Positions 42,104 to 51,707 of a stretch of 64,000 bases of DNA are shown here, piece by piece. Position 1 is the stretch's first letter. Each line of letters opens with the position of its first letter. Below the pieces are notes generated by a model. It searched no databases, had not been told where the DNA came from, and was given only the letters and a program-made list of their open reading frames with translations. The position numbers were made by a program, and so were the translations under genes. This DNA is from an archaeon (lineage in GTDB: Archaea; Nanobdellota; Nanobdellia; Pacearchaeales; GW2011-AR1), in NCBI GenBank assembly GCA_018653485.1, contig JABHZE010000006.1, positions 62,001 through 126,000 on the forward strand, written 5' to 3'.

Positions 42104-42265
42104 AGGAAAACTAGTTTTCCTCCAAGCAACCTTTCTCATATAGGAATTTTAAACAAGTTTAAAATTCAAACTAAAATACTTTGTATTTTAGGATTCAGAA
42201 AAATAAATTTTTCTGGCTAATCAAATCTTGATTAGCTTGGTGTCCTTGAAGTAAATTTTGTTTAC
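42104..42265 (-). repeat. Run of five perfect hairpins plus a weaker one in the eL44 leader
   Basis: Consecutive perfect inverted repeats: 42104-42121 (8 bp stem, loop TA), 42144-42167 (11 bp, loop AA), 42171-42191 (9 bp, loop TTT), 42196-42215 (9 bp, loop AA), 42216-42236 (9 bp, loop ATC), and a shorter 42251-42265 (5 bp). A TATA-like box (about 42286-42297 on the minus strand) would start transcription near 42263, so the hairpins would form the mRNA leader. Confidence 0.8.
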
Positions 42266-42332
42266 AATGATTAATAAAAAGAAGGGTTTTTAAAGGTTTT
42301 GTTGCTTATGGTGTCGGAGTAATATTAAGATA

Positions 42333-42608
42333 ATGAAACGTGTTAAATTTAAGAAAGGAGAGCAGAAAGGGTTTTTAGATTTAGTGGTAAGTAGGTTGAA
42401 TTGTATTTCTGTTAGGGGGATTTTGCAGTTTGGGTTTGAGATGAAATATTCTAGTTTAAAGAATTATTATTGTGAGAGAAGAGTGATACCTTTGGATTTT
42501 TTTAATGATTTGTGTCATTTGGCTAAGGTGGATGCTGAAGATTTAGATGTTGAATATCTTGAAGGAAATTGGGGGCAGATTAAAGGGGGGAAGAAGGGGA
42601 GGAAATGA
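42333..42608 (+). CDS. Putative helix-turn-helix DNA-binding protein
   Basis: A 91-aa basic protein. The segment YSSLKNYYCERRVIPLDFFN, followed by DLCHLAKVDAEDLDVEYLEG and NWGQIKGGKKGRK, resembles a small HTH domain common in DPANN and Lokiarchaeal-type genomes, where NWGQ-x-KGG is recurrent. That resemblance is from memory and not proven here. A TATA-like box is not obvious. It is divergent from the eL44 operon, with the hairpin run between, so it might act on that shared region (speculative). Confidence 0.5.
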   Translation: MKRVKFKKGEQKGFLDLVVSRLNCISVRGILQFGFEMKYSSLKNYYCERRVIPLDFFNDLCHLAKVDAEDLDVEYLEGNWGQIKGGKKGRK

Positions 42609-42654
42609 GATAGGTTTTTATACTTTATATTGTTTTTATTTTAAGGTGATAAAA

Positions 42655-43134
42655 GTGGTTGAAGAAAATAAAGGTGTTTTAGAACAAAGTTCTAAAGATT
42701 TGAAAAATACAAAAAAAGATATTAATTGGTTTAAATGGATTTTTATTATTTTAGGAATTGTTGTAGTGTTGTTAGTTATTGTTGTAGTGGTTATGTTTTT
42801 TAGAAGTTATTATATTAGTCAAATGGTTATTGGGGAAGATGAAGGAGAGGATAGTAAATCTTTACTTGAAAGATGTCAGGAAAGTTTTATTTCAATTGAA
42901 GGGTTGGATGCAGATATAAACCAAGTTAATATTACTCTTAATGGGGGAGAGGTTGATAAAATTGGGATTATGATTAATGGAGAGGTAGGAGATTATTTAG
43001 ATATCCATCATTTAAATCCGGGTGATTCTGAGATGATAATTAGTGATGATTTTGATAAGGGTGATGAAATAGCTGTGTTTTCTGTTATTGGAGATGATTA
43101 TGTTTGTGGAAATATTGATTTTAGAGTTGCTTAG
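42655..43134 (+). CDS. Single-pass membrane-anchored exported protein
   Basis: The start is the GTG at 42655, preceded by AAGGTGAT at 42643-42650; longer in-frame starts would overlap the previous gene heavily. The 159-aa product has a charged N-terminus (about 25 residues), one strong helix (about 29-51, rich in Val) and an exposed acidic domain with two cysteines that resembles a small beta-sandwich (VNITLNGGEVDKIGIMINGE). Such anchored Ig-like proteins are common in related genomes. Function unknown. Confidence 0.65.
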   Translation: MVEENKGVLEQSSKDLKNTKKDINWFKWIFIILGIVVVLLVIVVVVMFFRSYYISQMVIGEDEGEDSKSLLERCQESFISIEGLDADINQVNITLNGGEVDKIGIMINGEVGDYLDIHHLNPGDSEMIISDDFDKGDEIAVFSVIGDDYVCGNIDFRVA

Positions 43135-43150
43135 TTGAAGATTGGTTTGT

Positions 43151-43215
43151 TTACAATTTTATGGATTTTGAGAAGACAAGTCTAACTCAAAATCTAACTT
43201 ATTTTGAAATTGTAT
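43151..43215 (+). ncRNA. Structured RNA element, family B copy 3
   Basis: GATTTTGAG (43164-43172) pairs perfectly with CTCAAAATC (43186-43194) around the core AAGACAAGTCTAA. The core differs from copies 1 and 2 only by a T-to-C and A-to-G pair at mirror positions. An outer helix ACAATTT/AAATTGT joins 43153-43159 with 43207-43213. It follows a plus-strand gene by 16 bp. Confidence 0.6.
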
Positions 43216-43265
43216 GAATTTTAGGAGATGTTAGGGAATATAATTAAGCTTAAGAAAGTTTAGTT

Positions 43266-43679
43266 TTATTTTTTACGATAAAAGAATAATATGATTCCTG
43301 CTAAAATTGCCCCTAATGCTGCGAACCATAATGGGCCTACTATTAAAGCTATTGGCCATAACATCATAGCAACCCCTTGTTCTCCTTTTGGGATTGTAAA
43401 ATTAAATTGAATAAACCAATAAATCCAAATTAGAATAAATATTATTAGGGAGCTTATTGCTGAACTTAATGTCATTTTAAGAACTGTTTTTCCTTTTTTT
43501 CTATGTTCTAATTCTTTAAATCCAAAATAGGAAGAAATCATTAAAGGAATTGAGAATATAATTGCCCAGAGAAAGTTATCTTCACTAAATAATCTTTCGC
43601 CCCCAAAAAACATAACTGAGAAATATATTATTAAAAATAAACTAATCCCAAAAATAGAACTTTTTAATATAGCTTTCAT
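43266..43679 (-). CDS. Four-helix membrane protein
   Basis: A 137-aa protein with four hydrophobic segments (about residues 5-26, 37-55, 68-90 and 105-133) and a short charged loop EHRKKGK between helices two and three. No catalytic motif is visible. Both neighbours are on the plus strand, so it is a single-gene unit; an AT-rich stretch (tttatataac on the minus strand) lies upstream of its ATG. Function not recognised. Confidence 0.65.
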   Translation of the reverse strand: MKAILKSSIFGISLFLIIYFSVMFFGGERLFSEDNFLWAIIFSIPLMISSYFGFKELEHRKKGKTVLKMTLSSAISSLIIFILIWIYWFIQFNFTIPKGEQGVAMMLWPIALIVGPLWFAALGAILAGIILFFYRKK

Positions 43680-43762
43680 TTTAATCTAGTTATATAAATA
43701 ATTCTTAGTTTATAAATTTTGAGGAATATTCCTTATTTCATTTTAAACTTACTCTTAATAAT

Positions 43763-43773
43763 GTTTATATATG
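43763..43773 (+). promoter_or_regulatory. TATA box for the two large envelope genes
   Basis: The sequence gtttatatatg is centred 25 bp before the ATG at 43793, with no Shine-Dalgarno site. Because the next gene starts one base after the first ends, both large genes probably depend on it. Confidence 0.6.
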
Positions 43774-43792
43774 CATGATTATTATTTAATTT

Positions 43793-45676
43793 ATGTTTGG
43801 AAAAGAGGGTTTTGATAGAGGTAAAAAGGGGCAGTTAGCTATAATAATTATTGTTGCAATAATTCTTGTTTTAGCTGTGATTTTAATTTTTGTGTTTAGG
43901 GGAAGTTTTGTTGGGACAAGTATTCCTGCTGATTTAGAGCCTGTTTATTCATATTATTTAAGTTGTGTTGAGGAGAATGCGCTTGAAGGTGCAAGTATTT
44001 TAAGTCAAAAGGGAGGTTATATTAATAATCCGGATTTTTCTCCTGGAAGTATTTATATGCCTTTTTCATCTGAGTTAGATTTTTTAGGTATAGGAATTCC
44101 TTATTGGTATTATGTTTCTGGTAATGGGGTTTTGAATGAGCAAAAGCCAAGTTTGGAAAAAATGGAACAAGAGTTAGATGTTTTTTTAGAAGAGAGATTA
44201 GAATTATGTGATTTTTCTAGTTTTGAAGCACAAGGATTTATTATTGGATTGAGTGATTTAGAGGTTGAGACAGAGATTAGGGATAATGATGTTGTAGTTA
44301 ATTTGGTTCAGGAGATTAGTATAACTAGAGAAGATAGTAGTTGGAGTCAGAATAAACATAAGAAAAATGTTAAAAGTAATTTGGGAGGATTTTATGAGCT
44401 TGCTGAAAAGATTTTTTTAAATAATAAAGAGAGTATGTTTTTAGAAAATTATGGATTAGATGTTTTGAGATTGTATGCTCCTGTTGATGGAAGTGAGATA
44501 GGATGTAGTCCTAAGATTTGGTCTGTTGATGAAATCCAAGAAAATCTTTCAGATGCATTAAGTGTGAATGTTCCTGCAACTAAGATTAAAGGAAATTATT
44601 ATGATCTTGCTGAAGATGAAAATAAATATTTTGTTCAAGATATTGAGGAGAATGTGGATGTGAATATTAATTTTATGTATTCAAAAGATTGGCCAATGAG
44701 ATTAGAAGTTTGGCCTTCAGAAGATAAAATTTTAAGAGCAGACCCTGTTGGATTACAAGAAGGATTAGGTATGCTAGGATTTTGTTATGTTCCTTATCAT
44801 TTTGTTTATGATTTTGGTTATCCTGTTTTAGTTCAAATTTATAGTAATGAAGAATTATTTCAATTTCCTGTAGTGGTTTATATTAATAAAAATAAACCTA
44901 GGGAAGCATTAGATGTTGAAGGATTACCAGATGTTGTTCCAGAATTGTGTGAAAATAAAAATACTCAGTTAAGTGTTTCTACTTATAATACAAATTTAGA
45001 GCCTGTTGAAGCTCATATTAGGTATAAGTGTTTAGATACTAGTTGCAGTATTGGTGAGAGTGTTATTGAAAATAATGTTGCTAGTTTAAAGGCTGACTTT
45101 CCTCAATGTGTAAATGGTTATGTAATTGCAAGTGCAGAAGGTTATGAAACTAAAAAACAGTTAGTTTCAAGTATTGATGAAAGTTCTGTGAATGTTGTTT
45201 TAAATAAACAATATAAACTAGATTTAGAAGTTAATTCAGGAGGGAGTGATGTAGATTATGCTGTTGTTAATTTTATTAAAGAAGATAAAACAATTACTAT
45301 TTCATATCCTGAACAAAAAGAAATTGAATTAACAGAGGGACAATATGAAGTTAAGACTTATGTTTACAAAAATTCAAGTATTAATTTAGAGGGAGAGAGT
45401 GTTGAAAAATGTGTGACTGTTCCTAAATCTGGATTCTTTGGAATTTTTGGAGCTACCGATGAAAAATGTTTTACTATGGATATTCCTAGCCAGGTTGTAA
45501 GTTTTGCTGTTTCAGGTGGTGGAACTCAAAATTATTATGTTGGTGAAAAAGAATTAATGGATTATGAGAAAATAGTTATTTATGCAGATAGTTTTGGAAC
45601 TCCTAGGAAAGTAGAAGATTTACAATTAAATTATAATAAAATTGAGATTAGTGGTTTGGAGATAGACTTTATGTAA
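43793..45676 (+). CDS. Large surface protein with pilin-like N-terminus
   Basis: A 627-aa protein. The N-terminus RGKKGQLAIIIIVAIILVLA (about residues 9-28) combines the KKGQ of archaeal prepilins with a hydrophobic helix, so it may be an A24 peptidase substrate or a simple signal anchor. The rest is extracellular in character, with about nine scattered cysteines and a probable C-terminal beta-sandwich domain (residues 380-620). No enzyme motif is recognised. The 1947-aa gene begins one base after the stop, so the two products probably work together. Confidence 0.65.
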   Translation: MFGKEGFDRGKKGQLAIIIIVAIILVLAVILIFVFRGSFVGTSIPADLEPVYSYYLSCVEENALEGASILSQKGGYINNPDFSPGSIYMPFSSELDFLGIGIPYWYYVSGNGVLNEQKPSLEKMEQELDVFLEERLELCDFSSFEAQGFIIGLSDLEVETEIRDNDVVVNLVQEISITREDSSWSQNKHKKNVKSNLGGFYELAEKIFLNNKESMFLENYGLDVLRLYAPVDGSEIGCSPKIWSVDEIQENLSDALSVNVPATKIKGNYYDLAEDENKYFVQDIEENVDVNINFMYSKDWPMRLEVWPSEDKILRADPVGLQEGLGMLGFCYVPYHFVYDFGYPVLVQIYSNEELFQFPVVVYINKNKPREALDVEGLPDVVPELCENKNTQLSVSTYNTNLEPVEAHIRYKCLDTSCSIGESVIENNVASLKADFPQCVNGYVIASAEGYETKKQLVSSIDESSVNVVLNKQYKLDLEVNSGGSDVDYAVVNFIKEDKTITISYPEQKEIELTEGQYEVKTYVYKNSSINLEGESVEKCVTVPKSGFFGIFGATDEKCFTMDIPSQVVSFAVSGGGTQNYYVGEKELMDYEKIVIYADSFGTPRKVEDLQLNYNKIEISGLEIDFM

Positions 45677-45677
45677 A

Positions 45678-48600
45678 ATGGTGAAGAATAAAAATTGTAA
45701 TAAGTTTTTGAGAAAAAATGGAGTAGTAGTATTATTAATCATAGGATTAATAATTTTGGGAATGAATTTTGTTGTGGCTCAAACTTTTTCAGGAAGTGAG
45801 GGAGGTTTTCAAAATGGTAATGTGAATACCTTCTCTGGAGGTAATGGCGGATATAGGAATTTTGGGCCTGCTTATAATGCTCAATTTAGTAATCCTAATT
45901 TTGCAAGTGGTTCTGGTTATGTTTCTCCTAGTGTTTATTGGCCAAAATATAGTAGGGAAGATTGTTTAGAGAGGCAAGATTTTGTTATGCAGATTGCTCC
46001 TGGTGGATGTAGTCCAAGTGTTGTTACTTCAGATTTATTAGAAGAGCAAAATGTTCCTGTTTTTTGTAAGGTTCAGGGATTACAGGTAAATCCTTTAATT
46101 GATGTTTCAAGAATAAGAAGTTTAAGATTTACTGGAAAATATCCTCAAGGAGTTTCAAGTGTTAGTTATTATCCTGCAAGAGCTGCATTAAAAAGTCAGC
46201 AAAGTTTAGTTGGTTCTCCTTTAATAGATAATCTTGGTTATCTTGTTATTGTTTTATCAAGAAATGCTGTGGAGAATGAAATGCCTGATTTTGTTAGTGG
46301 AAATATTACTGCAGTAATTGATTATGATGCAGAAGGTGCATTTGGAATTGGACAAACTAATTTTTATCTTTCTGAAACAGATGATGTTGAATGGGGAAGA
46401 GATTATGAGGATTTTGGGTTTTGGAATGGTAAGGCATATATTAGGGCTGATTCAATAGATGCAAATAATGCAAGGATTTCTATTTATCGAGATGTAGATT
46501 CAAGAGATACTAGTGTAACCTTGAAGAAAGGAGAAACTTCAAAAGATATTTTTTTAAATGGTTTTTATTGTGCTGCTGGAATGAATATTAAAGTTGAAGA
46601 GATTGGTGCTCCTGTTGAAAGTGCTTTGTTAAAAGTTAATGATAAACAAATTTGGGTTTCTAATGGCGATGTAATTTTAGATAGTAAATGTAGGGTTTCT
46701 AATTTAGATAGTTTTGGAGGTGGTGGAAAATTAAGTGTAAGTTGTCCTGTTCAAAATGGTAAATTTGATTTAAGTTTAAATCCTGGAAAAGCTAATTTTG
46801 GAAGTGGTGAAAAAGTTGTTGGTGAAAAAATTAATGGAAATACTTATTTTGCTTATTCAAGTAGTGATAGTTTAGGAAATTATGTGGTTGTAATTAGTGA
46901 TGGATATTCTGTTACAGGAAATGAATTTAATGATAAGGGAAGTTATGAAATTATTCATAAAATAGTTTCTAATGATGATGATAAATTAGATTTTAAAGTT
47001 GATGATGTTTTAAGTAAAATTGAAGGAGAGATAAGAACACAATATAAAAAGAAAACTAATGAAAAAAATGTTGATGAAAAAGTTAGTATTAAAATTTTAA
47101 GAGCTGGAGAGAGTGAATTTGGCGTTAGTTTGGTTGAAAGTTTTTCAATTAAAGATAGGATTTGGGATTTAAATGATGAAAATGAAAGATTAACTAAGGA
47201 ATACTATGATGAGGCTATAAAAAATTACCAGGATTTATTTGATTTGTATCCTAGTGAACAAATGCCTATAAAAGAAGAAGATACTTATGCTGCATTAGGT
47301 TTGTATTATTCTGCTCAATTATCTAAGGAATTTGAATTATATGAAACTGCTCAAAAGTTTTATAGTAAATTATTAAGGGAGTATCCTAATTCAAATATTG
47401 CTGTTCAGGTTTTAAGGGAAAAAGAATTATTAACTAAATATGATTCTTCAAATTCTAAGGCAAGTGTGAATATTAATAATAAGCAATATTTTATGGATTT
47501 GTTGGATTTTAAAACCCCTGATAAAAGTGATTTAAGTGTTGTCTTATTGATTGATGGAAAGGAACAAATATTAGGTTTGAATGATGTAGTTAGTATTGAA
47601 AGTAGTGCTGATAGTTCAATAAATACTTTTAAGGTTATGAAGGTTGATGATAAATTTGTTAGTCTTCAATATTCAAAATCATTTAGTAATGCTTCAAGTT
47701 CTAAATCTTTTGAAAGAAGGGTTGAATTAAGTAATGATGTTTTATTTGAAAATGTTAATGTTAAATTAGTTGCAGTAAATCTTAGAAAGCAAGTTAAGGT
47801 AAAAATTTCTCCTAAAGCTTATGGGCCAAGAACAGAGTCTAGTTTTAGTTTTAATATAGGAATAGAAAAAAGAGCTATTAAATTAAGTCCTGAAAAAACA
47901 AGAGATATAATTAATAATCTTGAAGAAGTTATTGAAAGATGGGAGGATATTAATGAAAAATTAGGGCAGGTTATTAAGGGTTTGAAGGGTGCTTGTTTTG
48001 CAACTTCTGCTGTTTTGAATGCTAAGAGTTTATTAGCTGGATTTGGTGGAGAGTCAATGGCTAGAAATGAGATAATGACTAATACTGGAGGATGGAATGA
48101 AAAATGTGGAGAGTTAGTTAATAATGGTGATTTTAGTAGTATTGAACAATGTTTATTAGAAAATAATGATTTGATTCAGAAAGATATTGGAATTTATACA
48201 AAGGAAATTGAAGAAACAAATAAATTATTAGAAGGTATTCAGGATAAATATGATGTTGAAACAAGTGATATTCTTGATCTTCAAGGACAAGTAGATTCTA
48301 AAAAAGTTGAAGATGAATTTGCACAAGAATTTAATAAATTTATTGATGAAAATGATGGAGTAATTAAATTAAATGATGCAGATGGAACTGAAATTAATTT
48401 AAAAGATATGAAAAATTGGAGTGATATTACTCATGAACAAAGAAGAGAGTTAATGACTTTATTTAATGCAAAACAATCTGCAGATAGTTTAGAGAATGGG
48501 GGGAGTGATACTTTGAAAGATATGCTGGGTAAGAAATTAGGCAATAAGGCATTAGAAGCCAAGAATTTTTGGGATAATGAAGGGGGGAGAAAGAAAGCAT

Positions 48601-51521
48601 TAGAAGAAGCTCAGAAATATGGATTAGGAGTTAGAACTTTAACTCCTTTTGGAGACAAAGTTGTTTATGGTGATATTAAAACTATTGGAGGTTCTGAAAC
48701 AGCTAATGTTTATAAAAATTTTAAACAAAGTGATCATGTTGTAAGAGTGTTTATTCCATTTAAGAAAAGTTTTGCTGGAGGAAATTTTGATGCTCATCCT
48801 GAAGTTGCTGGAAAAGAAGTTATTGTTAAAGTTGTAAGAACTGGAAAAGATTATCTTCCTGATACAAATTCAAGTATTTTTACTATTGATGGAAATGTAT
48901 TAAGTGCTAATGCGAGTGCTTCTGTTAGAGATTATATGAGTTTAGCTGGAATGGATAAGATTAGAGAATCTGATGCTAAAGCTTATCAAAATAGGATGGT
49001 GAATCCTGAAAATTTGAAAGTTAAATATTTTGAAAGAGCTCCATATAAGGGGTTACCTGCAGAAGTTCCAATGGATGTTATTGATGGATGGTATGTTGAA
49101 TTAACTTATGTTTTAAGCGGGTTTGGAAAGCCGTATGATGATAGTGGAAGAGCTGTTAATTATTATATTTGTAATGTTGGTGAAAATGGTTTAATTGAAT
49201 TTAAGAAAAGTGCAGATGATATTTGTAGATATTATAATGCTGAAACAGGTGCTGATTTGAATTTCCCTGGTATGAGTTTATCTGATTCTAAACGTTTGAT
49301 AAGTAGGGCTCAGCAAGCTATTTCAGAAGCTGGAAGACAGTATGGGCAGAAAAGAGTTTCTGTTCTGGGGAATAGTTTTGATAGTGGAATTGCATTTGGT
49401 GGTGAAGAAGGAAGATGTTCAGACTTTATGAGCCCTCAAGATTGTAATATTATGTTTAATGTGTGTGATCCTGTTATTTGTCCTGCTTCTAGATGTGATT
49501 TAGGTGGAAAGTATAGGGTAGATAATGTTGTTCAGACAGGAGTTATTGGAAGTTTAACTCTTTGCTTACCTAATTTTAAGGAAGGTGTTTTTGTTCCAAT
49601 TTGTTTAACGGGGGTTCATGCAGGATTAGATAATTATATGAGTATATTAAGTTCAACAAGAGATTGTTTACAAGAGAGTTTAGAAACAGGAAGAAATGTT
49701 GGAATTTGTGATGAGATTAAAAGTATTTATCTTTGCGAATTTTTCTGGAAACAAGCAACACCTTTTATTAATGTTTTAATTCCAAGGGTAATTGAAAGTT
49801 TTTATAGTCAAGGGGTTAGAGGTGGGGGAGAGTATTTAACTGTTCAAAATGCTTGGGCAAATACAGAAGCTTCTATAAATTATTTTAAAAATGAATATGC
49901 TGTTAATTCTATGCAAGCATTTAATGTTCGTTCAACAGAGGAAGTTGGAGGGACTATTTGTAAGAATTTTGTTTCTTCAAGTTATCCTACTTCTGCTAAT
50001 TTGTTTGATAAATTAGTTGAACCAGATAGCCCTGTTCAATATAGTGCATGGTTTGAAGAAGATATTTTAACAAGTGCTACAATTCCTTCTACATCTCATT
50101 ACAAGGTATTCTATCATATTTATGCTGGAAAGGATCAAGGAGCTTACTATGTTGTTTATTTGAAGGATTTACCTGAATTAAATGCAGTTCATTCAATGAA
50201 TAGTTATGTTGTTGAAAGAGGTTATATTGGTAAGGGTGGAAGAAAAACAGAAGCAAGAGATTTTAGTGCTGTTTCAGGATATAAACAATTATGTGTAAGT
50301 ATTAATGGACAAGAAAAATGCGGGTTTAAGAAAGTTTCAACTTCTTATGCTTTGAATTATATGTCTGATAGATTTGTTGAAGAGCAATTAATCTTAGATA
50401 TTAAAGGTGAAGAAGAATGTATTGCAGGAACTCCTTCTGCAGGTAGTTTGATTAATCCAAATATTCAAGCAGGGGTTGAAGAAGTTATTCAACCTGAATT
50501 ATATAATTATGGAATTATTCGGGTTTGTTCTAGTCAGAATCCAGGTAAGCAGGTTGATGCTAGAGGAGATTATGATTTAACTAATTCAAGTTATGATAGA
50601 TGGAAGCAAGTTGGTTATTGTGATGATCCTAGTATTAAATGTTGGGTAGATACAAGTTCTGTTAAGGATGTAATTAAAAGTTCGGACATTGAAGAAGCTA
50701 TTTTAGATGAAATTGATTTAAGTATTTTAGGTGAAGGTATTTTAGATGAGGATTCAAGTAGGGTTGCTGCTGATTCTGCTGAGAATGAGATTAATAACTT
50801 AATTGTGAATAGGGGAGATAGTAGAAGTGTTATTGAAGGTAAAATCTCTGGAATTGTTTCTAAATTAACTGGGTTAGCAAATGCTGGTTTGAATAATCTT
50901 CATAGGGCTAGAGGAGTTTATTTGTTGGGTAGATTACATGATAAAGTTGCTAGAAGTATTCGTCCGAAGGTTAAGGTTGTTGAGGGAAGTGTTGATGCAG
51001 GTATTGTTGAAGAGATTGAAGGGGAGATTGAAGATTTGGAGAATGTTGAAAATGATTTTGAGAGTGAGGATAGTAGTTCTGAAAATGATAATTCAGAAGA
51101 TTCGAAGAATGCTGATGAAGAAGAGACATTGCCTTCGCCAAGTGATAAGAGAGATTTTGTTATGTTAGAATTTCAAGATGGAACTAGGTTAAGAAATTCA
51201 TATTATTTTTATGATTCAGAAGATGGTTGGTCTTGGACAAGAGACCCTTCTTATTTAAATTGGCTGAGTGCTAATTTGGAGGAAAGAGGAAGGCATTATG
51301 ATGAGCTTAATGAAAAGAGTAAAGCGTTTGTTCGAAGTTTGAAAGATAAAGATTGTGATGAAGGTTTGAGGTTATTAGTTTCAAGAGCAATTAATGATGA
51401 TGAAGGTGGATGGTTTGGAAATCCTGCTTTAGTTATTATTGATGCAGATAATAATAAAGATGTTTTTGATTTAAATCAAAATTTGAATGATGTTAGTTGT
51501 GAAAGTGTAGGTATAATTTAA
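45678..51521 (+). CDS. Very large exported protein of unknown function
   Basis: A 1947-aa protein, the largest in the window. A signal sequence is present (about residues 13-35, ending NFVVAQ), followed by a Gly/Asn/Ser-rich stretch. Several beta-rich segments follow, then about residues 505-600 with TPR-like helices (EAIKNYQDLFDLYP, then ETAQKFYSKLLREYPNS), a coiled-coil region (about 730-880), a Cys-rich region near 1250-1360 and an acidic Glu/Ser/Asp linker near 1780-1820. There is no C-terminal membrane anchor. It is cotranscribed with the 627-aa protein. It could be an envelope assembly or secretion component; nothing shown directly. Confidence 0.65.
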   Translation: MVKNKNCNKFLRKNGVVVLLIIGLIILGMNFVVAQTFSGSEGGFQNGNVNTFSGGNGGYRNFGPAYNAQFSNPNFASGSGYVSPSVYWPKYSREDCLERQDFVMQIAPGGCSPSVVTSDLLEEQNVPVFCKVQGLQVNPLIDVSRIRSLRFTGKYPQGVSSVSYYPARAALKSQQSLVGSPLIDNLGYLVIVLSRNAVENEMPDFVSGNITAVIDYDAEGAFGIGQTNFYLSETDDVEWGRDYEDFGFWNGKAYIRADSIDANNARISIYRDVDSRDTSVTLKKGETSKDIFLNGFYCAAGMNIKVEEIGAPVESALLKVNDKQIWVSNGDVILDSKCRVSNLDSFGGGGKLSVSCPVQNGKFDLSLNPGKANFGSGEKVVGEKINGNTYFAYSSSDSLGNYVVVISDGYSVTGNEFNDKGSYEIIHKIVSNDDDKLDFKVDDVLSKIEGEIRTQYKKKTNEKNVDEKVSIKILRAGESEFGVSLVESFSIKDRIWDLNDENERLTKEYYDEAIKNYQDLFDLYPSEQMPIKEEDTYAALGLYYSAQLSKEFELYETAQKFYSKLLREYPNSNIAVQVLREKELLTKYDSSNSKASVNINNKQYFMDLLDFKTPDKSDLSVVLLIDGKEQILGLNDVVSIESSADSSINTFKVMKVDDKFVSLQYSKSFSNASSSKSFERRVELSNDVLFENVNVKLVAVNLRKQVKVKISPKAYGPRTESSFSFNIGIEKRAIKLSPEKTRDIINNLEEVIERWEDINEKLGQVIKGLKGACFATSAVLNAKSLLAGFGGESMARNEIMTNTGGWNEKCGELVNNGDFSSIEQCLLENNDLIQKDIGIYTKEIEETNKLLEGIQDKYDVETSDILDLQGQVDSKKVEDEFAQEFNKFIDENDGVIKLNDADGTEINLKDMKNWSDITHEQRRELMTLFNAKQSADSLENGGSDTLKDMLGKKLGNKALEAKNFWDNEGGRKKALEEAQKYGLGVRTLTPFGDKVVYGDIKTIGGSETANVYKNFKQSDHVVRVFIPFKKSFAGGNFDAHPEVAGKEVIVKVVRTGKDYLPDTNSSIFTIDGNVLSANASASVRDYMSLAGMDKIRESDAKAYQNRMVNPENLKVKYFERAPYKGLPAEVPMDVIDGWYVELTYVLSGFGKPYDDSGRAVNYYICNVGENGLIEFKKSADDICRYYNAETGADLNFPGMSLSDSKRLISRAQQAISEAGRQYGQKRVSVLGNSFDSGIAFGGEEGRCSDFMSPQDCNIMFNVCDPVICPASRCDLGGKYRVDNVVQTGVIGSLTLCLPNFKEGVFVPICLTGVHAGLDNYMSILSSTRDCLQESLETGRNVGICDEIKSIYLCEFFWKQATPFINVLIPRVIESFYSQGVRGGGEYLTVQNAWANTEASINYFKNEYAVNSMQAFNVRSTEEVGGTICKNFVSSSYPTSANLFDKLVEPDSPVQYSAWFEEDILTSATIPSTSHYKVFYHIYAGKDQGAYYVVYLKDLPELNAVHSMNSYVVERGYIGKGGRKTEARDFSAVSGYKQLCVSINGQEKCGFKKVSTSYALNYMSDRFVEEQLILDIKGEEECIAGTPSAGSLINPNIQAGVEEVIQPELYNYGIIRVCSSQNPGKQVDARGDYDLTNSSYDRWKQVGYCDDPSIKCWVDTSSVKDVIKSSDIEEAILDEIDLSILGEGILDEDSSRVAADSAENEINNLIVNRGDSRSVIEGKISGIVSKLTGLANAGLNNLHRARGVYLLGRLHDKVARSIRPKVKVVEGSVDAGIVEEIEGEIEDLENVENDFESEDSSSENDNSEDSKNADEEETLPSPSDKRDFVMLEFQDGTRLRNSYYFYDSEDGWSWTRDPSYLNWLSANLEERGRHYDELNEKSKAFVRSLKDKDCDEGLRLLVSRAINDDEGGWFGNPALVIIDADNNKDVFDLNQNLNDVSCESVGII

Positions 51522-51525
51522 GAAG

Positions 51526-51551
51526 TTTAAAATTAAATAATTTTAAAGATT
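51526..51551 (+). repeat. TTTAAAATT hairpin with GATT tail, family C copy 3
   Basis: TTTAAAATT, loop AAAT, AATTTTAAA (9 perfect pairs) then GATT, starting 5 bp after the stop codon of the 1947-aa gene. Confidence 0.5.
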
Positions 51552-51590
51552 TGAAGAATGCTAAAAATTCGAAAATAAATTTTTATTCTA

Positions 51591-51707
51591 TGCGGGAACA
51601 GGATTTGAACATGTGAAAGTTCGTAAGAACTGAACAGCCAGAGAATTTAAAAAATTCTCTGGACATACAAAAACTTGTTTGTTGTTTTTGTAGGGTGAAA
51701 ATCTTAA
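51591..51707 (-). repeat. Hairpin cassette downstream of tRNA-Leu, ending in a tRNA 3' copy
   Basis: Read on the minus strand from the tRNA end: TCACCCTACAAAAAC, a TACAAAAAC/GTTTTTGTA stem, then TCCAGAGAATT pairing with AATTCTCTGG, a short AGTTC/GAACT stem, and finally TTCAAATCCTGTTCCCGCA. The last part copies the 3' end of the adjacent tRNA-Leu with one C missing. The first two hairpins match those downstream of tRNA-Cys. There is no open frame. Confidence 0.8.

Noticed and set aside
42098-42139. Upstream extension of eL44
   Set aside because: The added residues are encoded by a perfect hairpin and the family starts with the MKLPKK-type sequence at 42097.
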